Numbered from the stretch's first letter, positions 28,686-39,362 are shown. The stretch: 64,000 bases of DNA from Paludibaculum sp. (GCA_029973955.1 JARKQJ010000091.1:1-64000); one strand, 5' to 3'. Notes: generated by a model from the sequence alone, not told the origin. Numbers and translations: made by a program.

Positions 28686-28719
28686 GTGAACCGGCTGCCC
28701 CCGTGAACCGGTTGCCCCC
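28686..28719. repeat. 17-base tandem duplication
   Basis: GTGAACCGGCTGCCCCC (28686-28702) is followed at once by GTGAACCGGTTGCCCCC (28703-28719), one mismatch, then a partial third copy (GTTGCCCC). It lies 50 bases before the PEP-CTERM gene and is probably slippage. Confidence 0.6.
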
Positions 28720-28769
28720 GTTGCCCCGGTCGTCAAATCGGAGTAGCATAAGCGGCGAAGGAGGGCCTA

Positions 28770-29366
28770 ATGGTCCGATTATCCTCATTAATGATCAGCT
28801 GTTTGCTCATTTCCGCCATCGCCTGCGCCGCGCCCATCAACGTGGCGGCCTCAGTCAATGGCGGCGTTGCCAGTCAAAGCTCCACCTATCAGGGCGACAC
28901 CGCGAACTTCGGCCCTCAGTGGGCGATCGATGGCGACACGAATGGCAACTGGCTGGCTCTTGGGCATATCCAGCACACCGCAAACGAGCCGGGCGCCTGG
29001 TTGCGAGTGGACTTCAACCAGCCCTATCTCATCTCCAGCTTCCTGCTCTTCAATCGAACGGATTGCTGCGCGGCCCGCGCGAATGGGTACTACATGGAAC
29101 TCATGCTCGGCGGTGTAACCGTTTGGGACTTCCTGCAGACGAACCAAGGCAACTGGACCATGGGCGGCGTGACGATGGCAGAGCCGTATATGTACGTCCT
29201 CGCCGACAGCCTGCGCGTGACGCTTCTCAACTCGATCCCTGAAAACGAGCACTATCTGCACCTGGCGGAAGTGCAGGCCTGGTCCGACACCGTCCCCGAA
29301 CCAGCCACCTACGCCCTCATGGCCGCCGGCCTCGGCGCACTCGCCCTTCTGCGGCGCCGCCAATAA
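28770..29366 (+). CDS. PEP-CTERM protein with discoidin-like (F5/8C) domain
   Basis: A 198-residue exported protein. Residues 1-20 are a signal peptide (SCLLISAIACAAP). Residues ~25-170 have the sugar-binding F5/8 type C pattern: SQSSTYQGDTANFGPQWAIDG, NGNW near the bound ion, WLRVDFNQPYLISSFLLFNR, and LHLAEVQAW at the end. Residues 174-198 are a PEP-CTERM sorting tail: VPEPATYALMAAGLGALAL then RRRQ. Such tails are cut by an exosortase (EpsH/XrtA type) in glycan-producing biofilm formers; no exosortase gene is in this window. The start has AAGGAGG (28758-28764) 5 bases upstream. It stands alone between a gap and metY. Confidence 0.85.
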   Translation: MVRLSSLMISCLLISAIACAAPINVAASVNGGVASQSSTYQGDTANFGPQWAIDGDTNGNWLALGHIQHTANEPGAWLRVDFNQPYLISSFLLFNRTDCCAARANGYYMELMLGGVTVWDFLQTNQGNWTMGGVTMAEPYMYVLADSLRVTLLNSIPENEHYLHLAEVQAWSDTVPEPATYALMAAGLGALALLRRRQ

Positions 29367-29458
29367 AATCGACATACTTCTGCTTCCACAGCCCACCCGG
29401 CACTCAGGCCCGTTGACCTTCCTTTGCGCTTCTGGACAAATCCGCCGCCTGTCGATAG

Positions 29459-30772
<1,314 letters not shown>

Positions 30773-30785
30773 CCCCGAACGCAGT

Positions 30786-30812
30786 AAAGGGGGCCCCGGC
30801 AGGGCCCCCTTT
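30786..30812. terminator. Bidirectional rho-independent terminator
   Basis: AAAGGGGGCCC (30786-30796) pairs perfectly with GGGCCCCCTTT (30802-30812) around a 5-base loop. It sits in the 51 bases between the convergent metY and sugar isomerase genes and can serve both. Confidence 0.85.
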
Positions 30813-30823
30813 CTCACTCTCGC

Positions 30824-31738
30824 TTACGGCAGAAACTGCGCCAGATACCCCCCGCTCTGATGCAGTGCCGCCTGCCTCAGTTCAAGGTTGCCCTCGTAAG
30901 CCCGATCCTCCACCTCGATGCACACCGGCCCGTCGTAAACCTCCGCCAGCACCGAAAACAGCTTGCTCCAGTTCACATCGCCCAGCCCCGGCAGCTTCGG
31001 CGTGTGATACTGCGCCGGGAACGCCAGCAGCCCGACATCGTTCAGCCGGTCATGGTCCACACGGGCGTCCTTGGCATGGAAGTGGAACAGCTTGTCCTTG
31101 AACTCCCGCAACACTTTCACATAGTCCATGCCCTGCCACACGAAGTGCGACGGGTCGAAGTTCAGCCCGAAGTTCGCCGAGGGGATGTCGTTGAACATCC
31201 GCCGCCAGATGGCCGGCGAGGTCGCCAGGTTCTTGCCGCCCGGCCACTCGTCGCGCGTGAACGACATCGGGCAGTTCTCGATGCCGATCTTCACGCCGTT
31301 GGCCTCGGCATAGGCGATCAGCGGCTTCCACGTCTTCAGGAAACGCGGCCAGTTCTCATCCACGCTCTTCACCGGATCGCGGCCGATGAACGTATTCACC
31401 ACCGGCACCTTCAGCAGCGCCGCCGCCTTGATTACCTTCTTCAGATGGTCGGTGTAGACCTTCGCCTCCGCCGCGTCGGCGCACAGCGGATTCGGATAGT
31501 AGCCCAAACCGCTGATGTTCACGCCGGTAATCTCGCACAGCTCCAGAATCTGCGCCGCGCTGCTCTTCGTCAGAGTGGCCGCGTCGATGTGCGTCACGCC
31601 GGCATAGCGCCGCTCAGCCTTGCCCACCGGCCAGCACATCACTTCCACGCAGTCGAAGCCGCTCTCCGAGGCGAACTCCATCACCTGTTCCAGGCTCTGG
31701 TCAGGCAAAATCGCGCTGACGAATCCAAGTTGAATCAT
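30824..31738 (-). CDS. Sugar phosphate isomerase/epimerase (xylose isomerase-like TIM barrel)
   Basis: A 304-residue cytoplasmic protein of the AP-endonuclease-2/xylose isomerase-like superfamily. Metal-site residues occur at the usual strand ends: Glu in [10 protein letters not shown], His and Asp in [12 protein letters not shown], His in HFHAKDARV, and Glu in [10 protein letters not shown]. The ATG at 31738 is chosen because GGAGAG lies 9 bases upstream; an in-frame GTG at 31753 would include that site. Members isomerise or epimerise ketoses or inositol derivatives; this substrate is unknown. It is convergent with metY. Confidence 0.82.
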   Translation of the reverse strand: MIQLGFVSAILPDQSLEQVMEFASESGFDCVEVMCWPVGKAERRYAGVTHIDAATLTKSSAAQILELCEITGVNISGLGYYPNPLCADAAEAKVYTDHLKKVIKAAALLKVPVVNTFIGRDPVKSVDENWPRFLKTWKPLIAYAEANGVKIGIENCPMSFTRDEWPGGKNLATSPAIWRRMFNDIPSANFGLNFDPSHFVWQGMDYVKVLREFKDKLFHFHAKDARVDHDRLNDVGLLAFPAQYHTPKLPGLGDVNWSKLFSVLAEVYDGPVCIEVEDRAYEGNLELRQAALHQSGGYLAQFLP

Positions 31739-31812
31739 AGAATCACTCTCCACATTTACTCTACCCCGCCGAACCCGCCGCGCGGTTTCCGCGTATCATC
31801 TTACGGATAGGT

Positions 31813-32436
31813 ATGGACGCTCTCCAATTGCTGGCCACCACGCTGGGGCTGGGCTTCGCCTCCGGCCTGCGGCTCTACTCCACCGTGCTCGCCGTGGGCC
31901 TGGCCCTGCGGTTTCACTGGATCACGCTGCCCGCGTCCATGCACGGCCTCGACGTGCTCGCGCATCCCGCCGTCCTCATCGCCGCCGCCGTGGCCTTTAT
32001 CGTCGAGTTCATCAGCGACAAGATCCCCTGGGTGGACAGCCTGTGGGATGCCCTGCACACCATCATCCGGCCCGTCGGCGCCGCGCTGCTCGCCTTCGCC
32101 GCCTTTGGTCAGATGGACCCGCTCATGCGCGCCCTGCTCACCATCGCCTGTGGCAGCGTCGCTCTCTCCGCCCACGCCGCCAAAACCGCCACGCGCCTGG
32201 CCGTCAATCACAGCCCGGAGCCGTTCTCCAACCTCGCCCTCAGCCTGGCCGGGGACTTCACCGTCCCCTTCCTGCTCTGGATCGTGACGGCGCACCCGGT
32301 CCTGGCCGTGGTGCTGATCGTCTCTTTCCTCGTTGCCTTTGTCTGGCTGGCCCGCAAAGTGTGGGGCGTGCTCCGCCGCGGAGCGGGCTGGCTTATGCGC
32401 CGTTTTTCTTCCGGCGATCCAGAAACCGCTGGATGA
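31813..32436 (+). CDS. DUF4126 membrane protein
   Basis: A 207-residue protein with about five hydrophobic segments. It begins with [20 protein letters not shown], continues [19 protein letters not shown], and later [19 protein letters not shown]. This is the DUF4126 pattern, a family of unknown function in many bacteria. The start has a weak site. Its last 44 bases overlap the end of accC on the other strand. Context gives no functional hint. Confidence 0.78.
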   Translation: MDALQLLATTLGLGFASGLRLYSTVLAVGLALRFHWITLPASMHGLDVLAHPAVLIAAAVAFIVEFISDKIPWVDSLWDALHTIIRPVGAALLAFAAFGQMDPLMRALLTIACGSVALSAHAAKTATRLAVNHSPEPFSNLALSLAGDFTVPFLLWIVTAHPVLAVVLIVSFLVAFVWLARKVWGVLRRGAGWLMRRFSSGDPETAG

Positions 32437-33754
32437 AGTGCGTGTCGATGGCGGCCCGGCGGAACTCGTCGTCCGCCATGATCTCCTGGTGCAGCGGCAC
32501 CGACGTGTGGATGCCCTCCACCACGAACATATCCAGCGCGCGCTGCATCCGCGCGATGGCCTGCGCCCTGTCCTTGCCGAAGGTGATCAGCTTCGCCGCC
32601 AGGGAATCGTAGTAAGGCGGAATCACGCCGCCCGGGTAGAGCGCCGTGTCCACGCGCACCCCGATGCCGCCCGGCAGCGACAGCGACTGAATCCGTCCAG
32701 GCGACGGCACGAAGCTCACCGGATGCTCGGCGTTGATACGGCACTCCAGCGCGTGGCCCTTCAACGTCACCGGCCCTTCCAGAATCTCCGCCAGCTTCTC
32801 GCCCTGCGCGATCCGGAGCTGAGCCTGCACCAGGTCCACGCCCGTGATCAGTTCCGTGACCGGGTGCTCCACCTGGATGCGCGCGTTCACTTCGATGAAG
32901 TTCAGACTGCCGTCCTCGTCCATCAGGAACTCCACCGTGCCCGCGTTCGTGTAGCCGATCGCCTTGAACGCCTTCTTCAGCGCCGCCGTGATCTTCTTGC
33001 GCAACTCCGGCGTGACCGCCGCCGAGGGCGCTTCTTCGATCAGCTTCTGATGCCTCCGCTGGACGCTGCACTCGCGCTCGCCCAGCACTTCCACGTTGCC
33101 GTGCTCGTCGGCCAGCACCTGGAACTCGATGTGCCGCGGCTTCTCGATGAACTTCTCGCAGTACAGGTCGCCGTTGGAAAAGGCGTTCAGCGCCTCCTGG
33201 CTGGCCTGCGCAAACAGGTTCGGCAGCTCCTCCGGCGTCCTTACGATCCGCATGCCGCGGCCGCCGCCGCCCGCCGATGCCTTCAGGATCACCGGGTAGC
33301 CGATCTGCCCGGCTACCTCCAGCGCCTCCTCCACATTCTCCAGAATCCCGTCCGATCCCGGCAGGATCGGCACGCCGTGCGCCTTCATCGTTTCGCGCGC
33401 AATCTGCTTCAGGCCCATCATCCGCGTCACGTCCGGACGCGGCCCGATGAACTTGATCCCCGACGCCTGGCACACCTCGGCGAAGTCCGAGTTCTCCGAA
33501 AGGAACCCGTAGCCCGGGTGGATCGCATCCACGTTGGTGATCTCCGCCGCGCTGATCACGGAGGGAATGTTCAGGTAGCTCAATGCGCTCTTGGCCGGGC
33601 CGATGCACACCGCTTCGTCGGCGAAGCGCACGTGCAGCGAATAGCGGTCCGCTTCGGAATACACGGCCACCGTCTTGATGCCCAGGTCCTTGCAGGCGCA
33701 GATCACGCGGAGGGCGATCTCCCCGCGGTTGGCGATCAGGATCTTCTCAAACAT
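32393..33754 (-). CDS. accC: Acetyl-CoA carboxylase, biotin carboxylase subunit
   Basis: The 453-residue protein carboxylates the biotin of AccB using ATP and bicarbonate, the first step of fatty acid synthesis. The N-terminal biotin carboxylase domain opens [15 protein letters not shown]. The ATP-grasp contains the glycine-rich loop [12 protein letters not shown], the metal-binding glutamate in [14 protein letters not shown], and the bicarbonate-site arginine. Length and order match AccC. It lies 4 bases after accB and ends a six-gene leftward run. The end overlaps the DUF4126 gene. Propionyl-CoA carboxylases share this domain, but pairing with a free AccB favours acetyl-CoA carboxylase. Confidence 0.94.
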   Translation of the reverse strand: MFEKILIANRGEIALRVICACKDLGIKTVAVYSEADRYSLHVRFADEAVCIGPAKSALSYLNIPSVISAAEITNVDAIHPGYGFLSENSDFAEVCQASGIKFIGPRPDVTRMMGLKQIARETMKAHGVPILPGSDGILENVEEALEVAGQIGYPVILKASAGGGGRGMRIVRTPEELPNLFAQASQEALNAFSNGDLYCEKFIEKPRHIEFQVLADEHGNVEVLGERECSVQRRHQKLIEEAPSAAVTPELRKKITAALKKAFKAIGYTNAGTVEFLMDEDGSLNFIEVNARIQVEHPVTELITGVDLVQAQLRIAQGEKLAEILEGPVTLKGHALECRINAEHPVSFVPSPGRIQSLSLPGGIGVRVDTALYPGGVIPPYYDSLAAKLITFGKDRAQAIARMQRALDMFVVEGIHTSVPLHQEIMADDEFRRAAIDTHFIQRFLDRRKKNGA

Positions 33755-33758
33755 CGCG

Positions 33759-34265
33759 CTAATTCGGCTTCACCAGGTACAGCGTCTCGCCGTATTCCAC
33801 CGGCTGGCCGTTGTCCACCAGCCGTTTCACGATCGTCCCCGAGATCTCGGATTCAATCTCGTTCATCAGCTTCATCGATTCGATGATGCACAGCACCTTG
33901 CCCGGCTTGATCTGGTCGCCCACGCTCACGAAAGACGCGGCGCCCGGCGCCGGCGCTTCATAGAAGGTGCCTACGATCGGCGATGTCACCGCCTCCAGCG
34001 TCGGGTCCGTCAGGTCGGGCGATCCCGGCGGCGCCACGGCCTGCGGCGCGGCCACCGTCACGCTCTCCGGAGCTGGGGGCACCGGCGCGGCCGCTGTGTG
34101 CAGATGCGGTGCCGGAGCGTGCTGCACCGGCACGTGGATCTCCTGCGTCACAACGCCAGTCGTGCGCTTCACCCACACCCGGTTCTCGCCCCGCTGCACC
34201 TCAAGCTCCGCCACGCCCGAAGCGGTGACGATCTGGATCAGTTCACGAATCTCTTCAATGGTCAT
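33759..34265 (-). CDS. accB: Biotin carboxyl carrier protein of acetyl-CoA carboxylase
   Basis: A 168-residue carrier. Residues ~1-35 are the conserved N-terminal helix ([29 protein letters not shown]), ~45-85 a Pro/Ala-rich linker, and ~90-168 the biotinyl domain, with the biotinylated lysine in ESMKLMNEI near residue 131. It shuttles carboxyl groups from AccC to the transferase. Its ATG overlaps the upstream peptidase stop (ATGA), and accC follows 4 bases later. The frame is open further upstream, but that part is a shadow of the peptidase gene. Confidence 0.94.
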   Translation of the reverse strand: MTIEEIRELIQIVTASGVAELEVQRGENRVWVKRTTGVVTQEIHVPVQHAPAPHLHTAAAPVPPAPESVTVAAPQAVAPPGSPDLTDPTLEAVTSPIVGTFYEAPAPGAASFVSVGDQIKPGKVLCIIESMKLMNEIESEISGTIVKRLVDNGQPVEYGETLYLVKPN

Positions 34266-35371
34266 GCTATTACCGCGAAATCCTTCGAAGTCGGCGTGAG
34301 CACTTCCACGCCAGTCTCTGTCACTAATACCGTGTCTTCTATTCTCACACCGCCGAATTCCGGCAGGTACACACCCGGTTCGATGGTCACCACCATGCCG
34401 GGTTTCAGCACGCTCTCCACTTTGCCCCCCAGGCGTGGCGTCTCGTGGATCTCCAGACCCAGACCATGCCCCAGGGAATGCGTGAAGAACCGGTCCAACC
34501 CGCGCCGCTTCAGGCTGCGGCGCGCCGACGCATCCACGTCCATGCACCGCGCGCCCGGCTTCACCGCCGCAATGCCCGCCAACTGCGCTTCCAGCACCGC
34601 ATCATAAATCTTTCGCGCCTGGCCCCCCGGTCGGCCGATGTGCGCCACCCTCGTCATATCGCTCATGTAGCCGTTCAGGCACGCGCCCATGTCCACTAGC
34701 AACAACTGGTTCTTGCGGATCTTCGCCGCCGTCGGCCGCGCATGCGGCAGCGCGCTGCGTTTGCCCGCCGCCACAATCGTCTCGAACGCCGGACCCTCCG
34801 CCCCCAGCAGCCGCATCGCGTGGTCGATCTCCGCCGCGATCCGCTGCTCCGTCATCCCCTCCCGCACCGCCTCCAGCACGCTCTCATACGCCGCCGATCC
34901 CAGCAGGACAGCCTGCCGGATGCGCGCAATCTCATCGGGCGACTTCACCGCCCGCAAATCTTCCACCACGCCCTTGGCTTCCACCAGCTTCACCGCTTTG
35001 CCGAACTCACGCGCCAGGCCCGTCCACTGCGCGTGCGAAAGATGCTCGGATTCCAAGGCCAGCGATGTCAACCGCTTCCGGCGCACGTCCCTGGCTACGG
35101 CGGTCCACACCGGCCCGGTCACCACCTTTACCGCGCAATCGCACTCCTGCGCCGCTTGAATGTCGTACCTGGGATCGGTGTAGAACGTGGCCCCGCGCCC
35201 AGTGATCAGCAGAACTCCGTTGCTGCCCGTGAAGCCGCACAAATAGCGCAAGTTCGGCAGATGGGACACCACAACGGCGCTTGCCTTTCCAGGCTCGATG
35301 GCGGCGAACACCGCCGCGCGCCGCTTCGGGCGAAAATCGGCTAGCTTAGTCAAACCTTTAAATTGTAGCAT
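34262..35371 (-). CDS. Xaa-Pro aminopeptidase-like M24B peptidase
   Basis: A 369-residue cytosolic peptidase with a creatinase-like N-terminal domain (~1-135) and a pita-bread catalytic domain. All five metal ligands are present: Asp in LLVDMGA and in MSDMTRV, His in SLGHGLGLEIHE, Glu in TIEPGVYL and in RIEDTVLV. It cleaves peptides with proline in second place. Location directly before accB is common in many bacteria (the pepP/pepQ-efp-accBC neighbourhood), but no efp is seen here. The ATG at 35371 lies against a 14-base palindrome that leaves little room for a ribosome site. Confidence 0.88.
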   Translation of the reverse strand: MLQFKGLTKLADFRPKRRAAVFAAIEPGKASAVVVSHLPNLRYLCGFTGSNGVLLITGRGATFYTDPRYDIQAAQECDCAVKVVTGPVWTAVARDVRRKRLTSLALESEHLSHAQWTGLAREFGKAVKLVEAKGVVEDLRAVKSPDEIARIRQAVLLGSAAYESVLEAVREGMTEQRIAAEIDHAMRLLGAEGPAFETIVAAGKRSALPHARPTAAKIRKNQLLLVDMGACLNGYMSDMTRVAHIGRPGGQARKIYDAVLEAQLAGIAAVKPGARCMDVDASARRSLKRRGLDRFFTHSLGHGLGLEIHETPRLGGKVESVLKPGMVVTIEPGVYLPEFGGVRIEDTVLVTETGVEVLTPTSKDFAVIA

Positions 35372-35385
35372 CCGGCCCGGGCCGG
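35372..35385. repeat. 14-base GC palindrome at the peptidase start
   Basis: CCGGCCCGGGCCGG ends directly before the peptidase start codon. It is a perfect palindrome without a spacer and would cover the ribosome site region of the M24 gene. It may be chance in a GC-rich genome. Confidence 0.35.
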
Positions 35386-35392
35386 ACTCTCT

Positions 35393-36301
35393 TCACCACT
35401 GCCGCTGCCAGCTCCGCCACCACGCCGCCGAATCCAGCCCCAAAGCGTCCCAGCACTGCTCCAGCGCCCGCGCGTCCGACGCCAGAATCCGCTCCTCCGT
35501 CGCCTCCTTCGGCAGCTTCACCAATCCCGCCAGCCGCCGGTAGACCGCCGCCCGCTCTTCGCCCTTCGTCCTCGGCAACAGATGCCACAGACTCAACCCA
35601 TCCCGCTCGCGCGCGCTGCCAAGCACTTCTTTCAGACCGCCGCCCCGCGTGTCGAACTCATCCAGCGCCCTCACCAGTCCCGCCGGCGCATCCGCGTAAT
35701 AAGGAGTCCCCGGCCCGGCCCCGCGCCGCGTCCTGCACCGTGCTCCCGCCGGAATGAACGACTCTCTGCCCCTGTGTTCGAACGACACCCAGCCCGTCTC
35801 CACCTCCAGCAGCCCTTCCCCCATCCGGTCCACCGTCAGCGTGTACTGGCAACCCAAGTCCACGGCCGTCGCCGCCGGTGTCTCCACGACAAACTCCCGC
35901 GCCGGCGCCCAGATCAGCGCCCGCATCGTCCCCGCGCGCAGGTCCAGCCGCTCGCGTCCCGGCTTGGATTCCAATACCGCAGCCTCGGCGCCCGGCTCCA
36001 GCGACACACGCCCCACCTCGGCCGCATCCAGTTGCAGTTCCGCCGATCCCGCTCGCAGCACCTGCCCCGCATGGACAAATCCGCCCGCCGTCTCCCACCG
36101 CGTCTCCGGCGGCGCGGCCACTCTTACCTGCCATCCCGCCAACATCACCAGCACTGCCGCCGCGGCCGCCAGCGGCACCCAGGCCGTCTTCCGCGCGGGC
36201 GCCGCCGCTACTTTCAGCCCCAACGGCCGCAGCAACTCTTCCAGCCGCGCCACTTCCGCATCCGGTTCGCCCGTCCCGTCCCACAAATACCGCTCGTTCA
36301 T
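35393..36301 (-). CDS. FecR-domain anti-sigma factor
   Basis: A 302-residue protein. Residues ~1-40 form a cytoplasmic stretch. A membrane segment follows (~42-58, AWVPLAAAAAVLVMLAGW). Then comes a periplasmic FecR-like beta domain (~65-210) with ETAGGFVHAGQVLRAG, EVGRVSLEPG, and VETPAATAVDLGCQY. The tail (~210-302) is helical. FecR proteins relay an outside signal to, or restrain, their partner ECF sigma factor. The start overlaps the sigma gene stop (ATGA), as is usual for such pairs. No TonB receptor lies nearby, so the signal is unknown. It ends 21 bases before the M24 peptidase start. Confidence 0.8.
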   Translation of the reverse strand: MNERYLWDGTGEPDAEVARLEELLRPLGLKVAAAPARKTAWVPLAAAAAVLVMLAGWQVRVAAPPETRWETAGGFVHAGQVLRAGSAELQLDAAEVGRVSLEPGAEAAVLESKPGRERLDLRAGTMRALIWAPAREFVVETPAATAVDLGCQYTLTVDRMGEGLLEVETGWVSFEHRGRESFIPAGARCRTRRGAGPGTPYYADAPAGLVRALDEFDTRGGGLKEVLGSARERDGLSLWHLLPRTKGEERAAVYRRLAGLVKLPKEATEERILASDARALEQCWDALGLDSAAWWRSWQRQW

Positions 36302-36846
36302 CGCCCCGCGCCTCCTTCCAACCTCTGCCGCAGCAGCTTCATGCCCCGCGCCAGATTCACGCGCACCGAATCCGGCGTCAACCCGGTCTGCTCCGCAATC
36401 TCCGGCCCCGTCAGCCCTTCGGCCAGCCGCAGCACCAGCGTCTCCCGGTACGCTTCCGGCAGTCCGCGAATCGCCTCCAGCACCTGCGCCGCCTCCACCT
36501 GCTGCTGCGCCGTCGCGCCGCGGCTCGGCAGATTCTCCGGCAACTCCTCGGAACGCCGCCTGGCGCGCAGGTGATCGATCGCCTTCGCCCGTGCAATCGC
36601 CGCCAGCCACCCGCCAAACGCCGCCTGCTCCCGCAACGCGGGCAGGCGGCGCATGGCGGACAGAAAGACATCGTGCAGCAGATCCTCGGCATCGCCCGGG
36701 GAGACCCGCGTCAGCAGGACGCCATGCACCATGCGCGAGTAGCGCCGGTACAGCTCCCCGAAGGCCGCGCGGTCTCCAAGCTGCGCGCTCTCTATCAGAC
36801 GCGGCTCCCCGGCGGCCTCCCTCGGCAATGCCATCGTGGGGCTCAT
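36298..36846 (-). CDS. ECF-type RNA polymerase sigma factor
   Basis: A 182-residue sigma-70 family protein with region 2 (~20-90: AFGELYRRYSRMVHGVLL, GDAEDLLHDVFLSAMRRL, FGGWLAAIARAKAIDHLR) and region 4 (~120-175: LPEAYRETLVLRLAEGLTG, EIAEQTGLTPDSVRVNLARG). The extracytoplasmic-function layout lacks regions 1 and 3. It directs polymerase to a small regulon and is likely held by the overlapping FecR-like protein downstream. A start at the ATG 36834 is also possible. The secreted small protein 4 bases upstream may be part of its circuit. Confidence 0.88.
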   Translation of the reverse strand: MSPTMALPREAAGEPRLIESAQLGDRAAFGELYRRYSRMVHGVLLTRVSPGDAEDLLHDVFLSAMRRLPALREQAAFGGWLAAIARAKAIDHLRARRRSEELPENLPSRGATAQQQVEAAQVLEAIRGLPEAYRETLVLRLAEGLTGPEIAEQTGLTPDSVRVNLARGMKLLRQRLEGGAGR

Positions 36847-36850
36847 CGTA

Positions 36851-37288
36851 TCAGTTGGCGGCCAGCGCGGCGGCGATCTCCGTCTCCGCCGGACGGCCTT
36901 GCTGGTGCTTGGCGGCCTTGCGGTCTGCCGTATCGCCGGTCACCGGAACCAGCACCGACGTCTCAGCGCCCTTGTATTCGGCGATCACGCGCACCGCCCA
37001 TTTGCCCTCCGCCGGCCACTGCTTCGTCACCGCATACAGCCCCGGCCGCACCGCGTTGAGTTGCACCGTCCGGCTCACCCGCTTGCCGTTCACCACGCCC
37101 TCCGCCGTCGCCGTCACCTTCGCGTTCGCCGGCTCGCCGCAGCCCGAAGGCAGCACCGTGAACACCGCGTTCATCGCCTTGGCCTCCGTGCTCGCCTCGG
37201 CGTTGCCCACAGTCAGCCAGAATCCACCGGCCAGCGCCGGCAGCGTCATCATCGCGGCCGCGGCCGCCAGTTGCATCAGCTTCTTCAT
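36851..37288 (-). CDS. Small secreted protein upstream of ECF sigma factor
   Basis: A 145-residue precursor. Residues 1-21 are a Sec signal peptide (MKKLMQLAAAAAMMTLPALA). The mature part has a beta-rich, immunoglobulin-like character (AVFTVLPSGCGEPANAKVTA, GKWAVRVIAEYKGAETSVLV). One cysteine is visible. The ATG at 37288 follows AGGAGG at a good distance. It is 4 bases from the sigma gene, so co-transcribed; it could be a sensed target or regulator of that sigma. I recognise no family. It is divergent from the S9 peptidase gene with 100 bases between the starts. Confidence 0.7.
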   Translation of the reverse strand: MKKLMQLAAAAAMMTLPALAGGFWLTVGNAEASTEAKAMNAVFTVLPSGCGEPANAKVTATAEGVVNGKRVSRTVQLNAVRPGLYAVTKQWPAEGKWAVRVIAEYKGAETSVLVPVTGDTADRKAAKHQQGRPAETEIAAALAAN

Positions 37289-37388
37289 CGTTTGCGCCCC
37301 TCCTGTTGGGCGGTCTGCCCGAATAGTCGCGGCTGGCGCCCCTAACGCTAACAGCCCTCGCAAAATTACTTCCCGCTACAATGGCGGG

Positions 37389-39356
37389 ATGAAGCGTCTG
37401 GTGCTCTTTCTCGCTGCCGCCTGCCTGGCCCCCGCCCAATCCCCGAAGGCTCCCACCATCGACCAGGCCCTCAGTATGAAGACCCCCGGCTCGCCCCACA
37501 TCTCCCCCGATGGCCAGTGGGTCGCCTATACCCTCTCCGAAACCGACTGGGACGACAACGAGTTCAAATCCCAGCTCTGGCTCGCCCGCGCCGACGGCAC
37601 CGAGCGCTTCCAACTCACCCGCGGCAAGAAGAGCGCCTCCAATCCCGCCTGGTCGCCCGACGGCAAGTGGCTCGCCTTCACCACCGAACGTGACTCCAAG
37701 CGCCAGGTCTGGCTCATCGCCCCGCGCGGCGGCGAAGCCTGGCCCCTCACCAGCGACGAAGCCGGCGTCGGCTCCTTCGAATGGTCCCCCGATTCCAAGC
37801 GCATCGCCTTCACCTCCGACGGTCCCGAATCCAAGGCCCGCAAGGACCGCAAAGACAAGTACGGCGACTTCTCCATCATCGGAGACGACTACACCTTCTC
37901 CCATCTCTACGTCCTAGACGTCCCCGCCGATTCCGGCACGAAAAACAAGGCTGAGCAGATCACCTCCGGCGAATCCTTCACCGTTCAGAGCTTCCGCTGG
38001 TCCCCCGATTCCACCCGCATCGCCTTCTCCGCCACCATCAATCCCGACCTCGGCAGCGGCGACACCGCCGACATCTACACCGTCACCCTCGCCGATAAGG
38101 CCGTCAAAAAAATCGTCTCCACGCCCGGCCCCGACAGCAACCCCGTCTGGTCCCCCGACGGCGCTCAAATCGCCTACAGCACCGCCAACGGCGAGCAGTT
38201 TCACTACTTCAAAAACTCCCGCATCGCCATCGTCCCTGCCGCCGGCGGCACGCCGCGCGTCCTCACCCTCAACTTCGACGAAGAGCCGGATCTCAGCGAC
38301 TGGTCCGCCGAAGGCATCTGGTTCGCCGCCCTCCAGAAGACCAGTGCCGCCCTCTTCCTCCTCGATCCTTCCACCGGCAACTCCCGCCGCGTCCTCGGCG
38401 GTGATGGTCTCGCCATCCTCGGCGGCTCGTTCACAAAGGACTTCAAGTCCGCCGCCGTCCTCGCCTTCAAGCCCAACGAATACCCCGAAATCTACGTCAC
38501 CCCCATCGCGTCGCCCAACCCCCGAGCCATCACCGACAACCGCGCGCAGTACGCCCAATTCACGCCTGCCGATCGCGAAGTCATCTCCTGGAAATCCCGC
38601 GACGGAGCCGTCATCGAAGGCGTCCTCATCAAGCCCGCCGGCTTCACCCCCGGCCGCCGCTATCCGCTCCTCGTCGTGATCCACGGCGGTCCCACCGGTA
38701 TCGACCGCCCCATGCGCGCCCCCGACCGCACCTACCCCATCGAACTCTTCGCCGCCAAAGGCGCCCTCATCCTTCGTCCCAACTACCGCGGCTCGGCCGG
38801 CTACGGCGAAGCCTTCCGTTCCCTCAACGTCCGCAACCTCGGCGTCGGCGACATGTGGGACGTCGAGAGTGGCGTCGACTATCTCATCCAACAGGGCCTC
38901 GCCGATCCCGCCAAGGTCGGAGCCATGGGCTGGAGCCAGGGCGGCTACATCAGCGCCTTCCTCGCCACCAATTCCAGGAAGTTCAAAGCCCTCAGCGTCG
39001 GCGCCGGCATCAGTGACTGGATGACCTACTACGTCAACACCGACATCCACCCCTTCACCCGTCAATACCTCAAAGCCACGCCCTGGGACGATCCTGCCAT
39101 CTACGCCAAAACCTCCCCCATCACCAACATCAAACAGGCCGCCACGCCCACGCTGATCCAGCACGGCGAGAACGACCGCCGCGTCCCCCTGCCTAACGCC
39201 TTTGAACTCTACCAGGGCCTACGCGACACCGGCGTCGAAGCCCGCCTCGTCGTCTACCAAGGCTTCGGCCACGGCATCACCAAGCCCAAGCAGCAGCGCC
39301 ACGTCCTCGAAGACAACCTCGCCTGGTTCACCCGCTGGATCTGGGGCGAGAAGTAA
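37389..39356 (+). CDS. Secreted S9-family prolyl oligopeptidase-like peptidase
   Basis: A 655-residue precursor with signal peptide (MKRLVLFLAAACLAPAQ). Residues ~30-400 are TolB/PD40-like propeller blades, with HISPDGQWVAYTLS and NPAWSPDGKWLAFTTER among them. Residues ~410-655 are the alpha/beta hydrolase domain with Ser in MGWSQGGY (~515), Asp in ENDRRVPLP (~596) and His in GFGHGITKP (~626). It should degrade short, proline-containing or other oligopeptides outside the cytoplasm. The frame is open upstream to 35754 across the antisense sigma operon, which is a shadow. The last bases lie 6 bases from the convergent reductase gene. Confidence 0.87.
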   Translation: MKRLVLFLAAACLAPAQSPKAPTIDQALSMKTPGSPHISPDGQWVAYTLSETDWDDNEFKSQLWLARADGTERFQLTRGKKSASNPAWSPDGKWLAFTTERDSKRQVWLIAPRGGEAWPLTSDEAGVGSFEWSPDSKRIAFTSDGPESKARKDRKDKYGDFSIIGDDYTFSHLYVLDVPADSGTKNKAEQITSGESFTVQSFRWSPDSTRIAFSATINPDLGSGDTADIYTVTLADKAVKKIVSTPGPDSNPVWSPDGAQIAYSTANGEQFHYFKNSRIAIVPAAGGTPRVLTLNFDEEPDLSDWSAEGIWFAALQKTSAALFLLDPSTGNSRRVLGGDGLAILGGSFTKDFKSAAVLAFKPNEYPEIYVTPIASPNPRAITDNRAQYAQFTPADREVISWKSRDGAVIEGVLIKPAGFTPGRRYPLLVVIHGGPTGIDRPMRAPDRTYPIELFAAKGALILRPNYRGSAGYGEAFRSLNVRNLGVGDMWDVESGVDYLIQQGLADPAKVGAMGWSQGGYISAFLATNSRKFKALSVGAGISDWMTYYVNTDIHPFTRQYLKATPWDDPAIYAKTSPITNIKQAATPTLIQHGENDRRVPLPNAFELYQGLRDTGVEARLVVYQGFGHGITKPKQQRHVLEDNLAWFTRWIWGEK

Positions 39357-39362
39357 GCTCTC

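Larger units (their letters stand above)
28078..28769. other. 692-base gap with no supported gene
   Basis: Open frames cross this gap on both strands but none has a ribosome site, recognisable domain or plausible boundaries. A minus-strand frame around 28180-28440 reads most like protein (SDQAWAGHHADAEWNLP, LLEIRERF) and may be a decayed gene, but I do not recognise it. The gap holds a strong hairpin (28113-28150) and a 17-base tandem repeat (28686-28719). Confidence 0.4.

Noticed and set aside
27415..28788. 457-residue minus-strand ORF opposite the adenosine kinase
   Set aside because: No ribosome site; it covers the conserved kinase on the other strand and appears to be open because of high GC.
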